From assembly GCA_963662175.1 (NCBI GenBank), contig OY759219.1, positions 45,562,675-45,626,674 on the forward strand: a DNA stretch of 64,000 bases, in the 5' to 3' direction. The notes beneath the pieces are model-generated. The model searched no databases and was not told the DNA's origin. It saw only the letters and a program-made list of their open reading frames with translations. Position 1 is the stretch's first letter; the number at the start of each line of letters is the position of its first letter. The stretch comes from Aradus depressus (lineage: Eukaryota; Arthropoda; Insecta; Hemiptera; Aradidae). A program made the translations under genes and the position numbers. Below, piece after piece: positions 63,001 to 64,000 of this stretch.

Positions 63001-64000
63001 GATTCAGAAGAGAAGCGAGCAATCGGAGGGGGACGGAACTAATATCCCAATAACTGTCTCAATTTAAAGAATATCGACACGAGTATGAGGATTCAGAAGA
63101 AAAGCGAGCAATCAGAGGGGGGACGGAACTAATATCCCAATAACTGCCTCAATTTAAAGAATATCGACACGAGTATGAGGATTCAGAAGAGAAGCGAGCA
63201 ATCAGAGGGGGTCGACACTAATATCCCAATAACTGCCTCAATTTAAAGAATATCGACAAGAGTATGAGGATTCTGAAGAGAAGCGAGCAATCAGAAGAGG
63301 GACGGAACTAATATCCCAATAACTGCCTCAATTTAAAGAATATCGACACGAGTATGAGGATTCTGAAGAGAAGCGAGCAATCAGAAGAGGGACGGAACTA
63401 ATATCCCAATAACTGCCTCAATTTAAAGAATTTCGGCACGAGTATGAGGATTCAGGAGAGAAGCGAGCAATCAGAGGGGGACGGAACTTATATCTCAATA
63501 ACTGCCTCAATTTAAAGGATATCGACACGAGTATGAGGATTCAGAAGAGAAGTGAGCAATCAGAGGGGGGACGGAACTAATATCCCAATAACTGCCTCAA
63601 TTTAAAGAATATCGACACGAGTATGAGGATTCTGAAGAGAAGCGAGCAATCAGAGGGGAGACGGAACTAATATCCCAATAACTGCCTCAATTCAAAGAAT
63701 ATCGACACGAGTATGAGGATTCAGAAGAGAAGCGAGCAATCAGAGGGGGACGGAACTAATATCCCAATAACTGCCTCAATTTAAAGAATATCGACACGAG
63801 TATGAGGATTCAGAAGAGAAGCGAGCAATCAGAGGGGGTCGACACTAATATCCCAATAACTGCCTCAATTTAACGAATATCGACACGAGTATGAGGATTC
63901 TGAAGAGAAGCGAGCAATCAGAGGGGAGACGGAACTAATATCCCAATAACTGCCTCAATTCAAAGAATATCGACACGAGTATGAGGATTCTGAAGAGAAG
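36061..64000. repeat. 89/90-bp satellite array, about 312 copies, open at the window edge
   Basis: The monomer is 89 or 90 bp, the difference coming mostly from the length of a G run (GAGGGGGACGG or GAGGGGGGACGG). Landmarks are GGAACTAATATCCCAATAAC, TGCCTCAATTTAAAGAATAT, CGACACGAGTATGAGGATTC and AGAAGAGAAGCGAGCAATCA. The first unit is the most diverged (CCAACAAGTGCCACAATTT), as expected at an array edge. Higher-order duplication is marked: a variant with GAGCATTCAGAAAGGAAG recurs at 57711, 58785, 59054, 60128, 62547 and 62816. Stops occur in every frame, so no long reading frame exists. The array continues to the last base, inside the intron after exon C if the gene model holds. Confidence 0.97.

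Noticed and set aside
36061..64000. CRISPR array
   Set aside because: Units are head to tail with no variable spacers, the repeat is 89/90 bp, and the context is eukaryotic.

Overview
This is nuclear DNA from a eukaryote, most likely an arthropod and probably an insect. The grounds are spliceosomal-type exons, a Penelope-like retroelement with a GIY-YIG endonuclease, a tRNA-derived SINE, and a non-LTR retrotransposon that looks like the R1 clade. Nothing prokaryotic is present. About 85% of the window is tandem repeat, and no complete host gene is visible.

Host gene. Three short plus-strand exon candidates at 3617-3652, 27246-27348 and 34802-34878 have strong acceptors (TTCAG, TTGCAG, TTCCAG) and GTAAG donors. 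They join in one open frame: phase 0 to 0, 0 to 1, 1 to 0, giving 216 nt or 72 codons. I read them as internal exons of one gene that I cannot name. The satellites then lie inside its introns: about 23.6 kb, about 7.5 kb, and more than 29 kb running off the right edge.

Layout. 1-2370: two decayed Penelope-like copies, head to head, forming a large inverted repeat. 2371-3616: unique AT-rich DNA with a perfect X-box-like palindrome and a tRNA-derived SINE. 3693-26933: 72-bp satellite, about 323 copies. 26934-27245: unique DNA before the second exon. 27349-33970: 131-bp satellite, about 13 copies, itself built from five ~26-bp sub-repeats, split by a 4.9-kb GC-rich LINE in reverse orientation with a 12-bp target duplication and poly(A) tail. 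34075-34525: 42-bp satellite, ten copies. 34802-34878: third exon. 35094-35521: a small element with ~25-bp terminal inverted repeats around five 76-bp repeats. 36061-64000: 89/90-bp satellite, about 312 copies, still going at the window edge.

Main reading. The most interesting structure is a protein-coding gene whose successive introns are filled with unrelated satellites, two of which begin within about 40 nt of a 5' splice site. This resembles the giant satellite-filled introns of Drosophila Y-linked fertility genes, but the analogy is inference. The long open frames on both strands of the 72-bp array follow from a monomer length divisible by three and are not annotated as genes. Several single-base indels, in the LINE and the satellites, could be either decay or assembly error.
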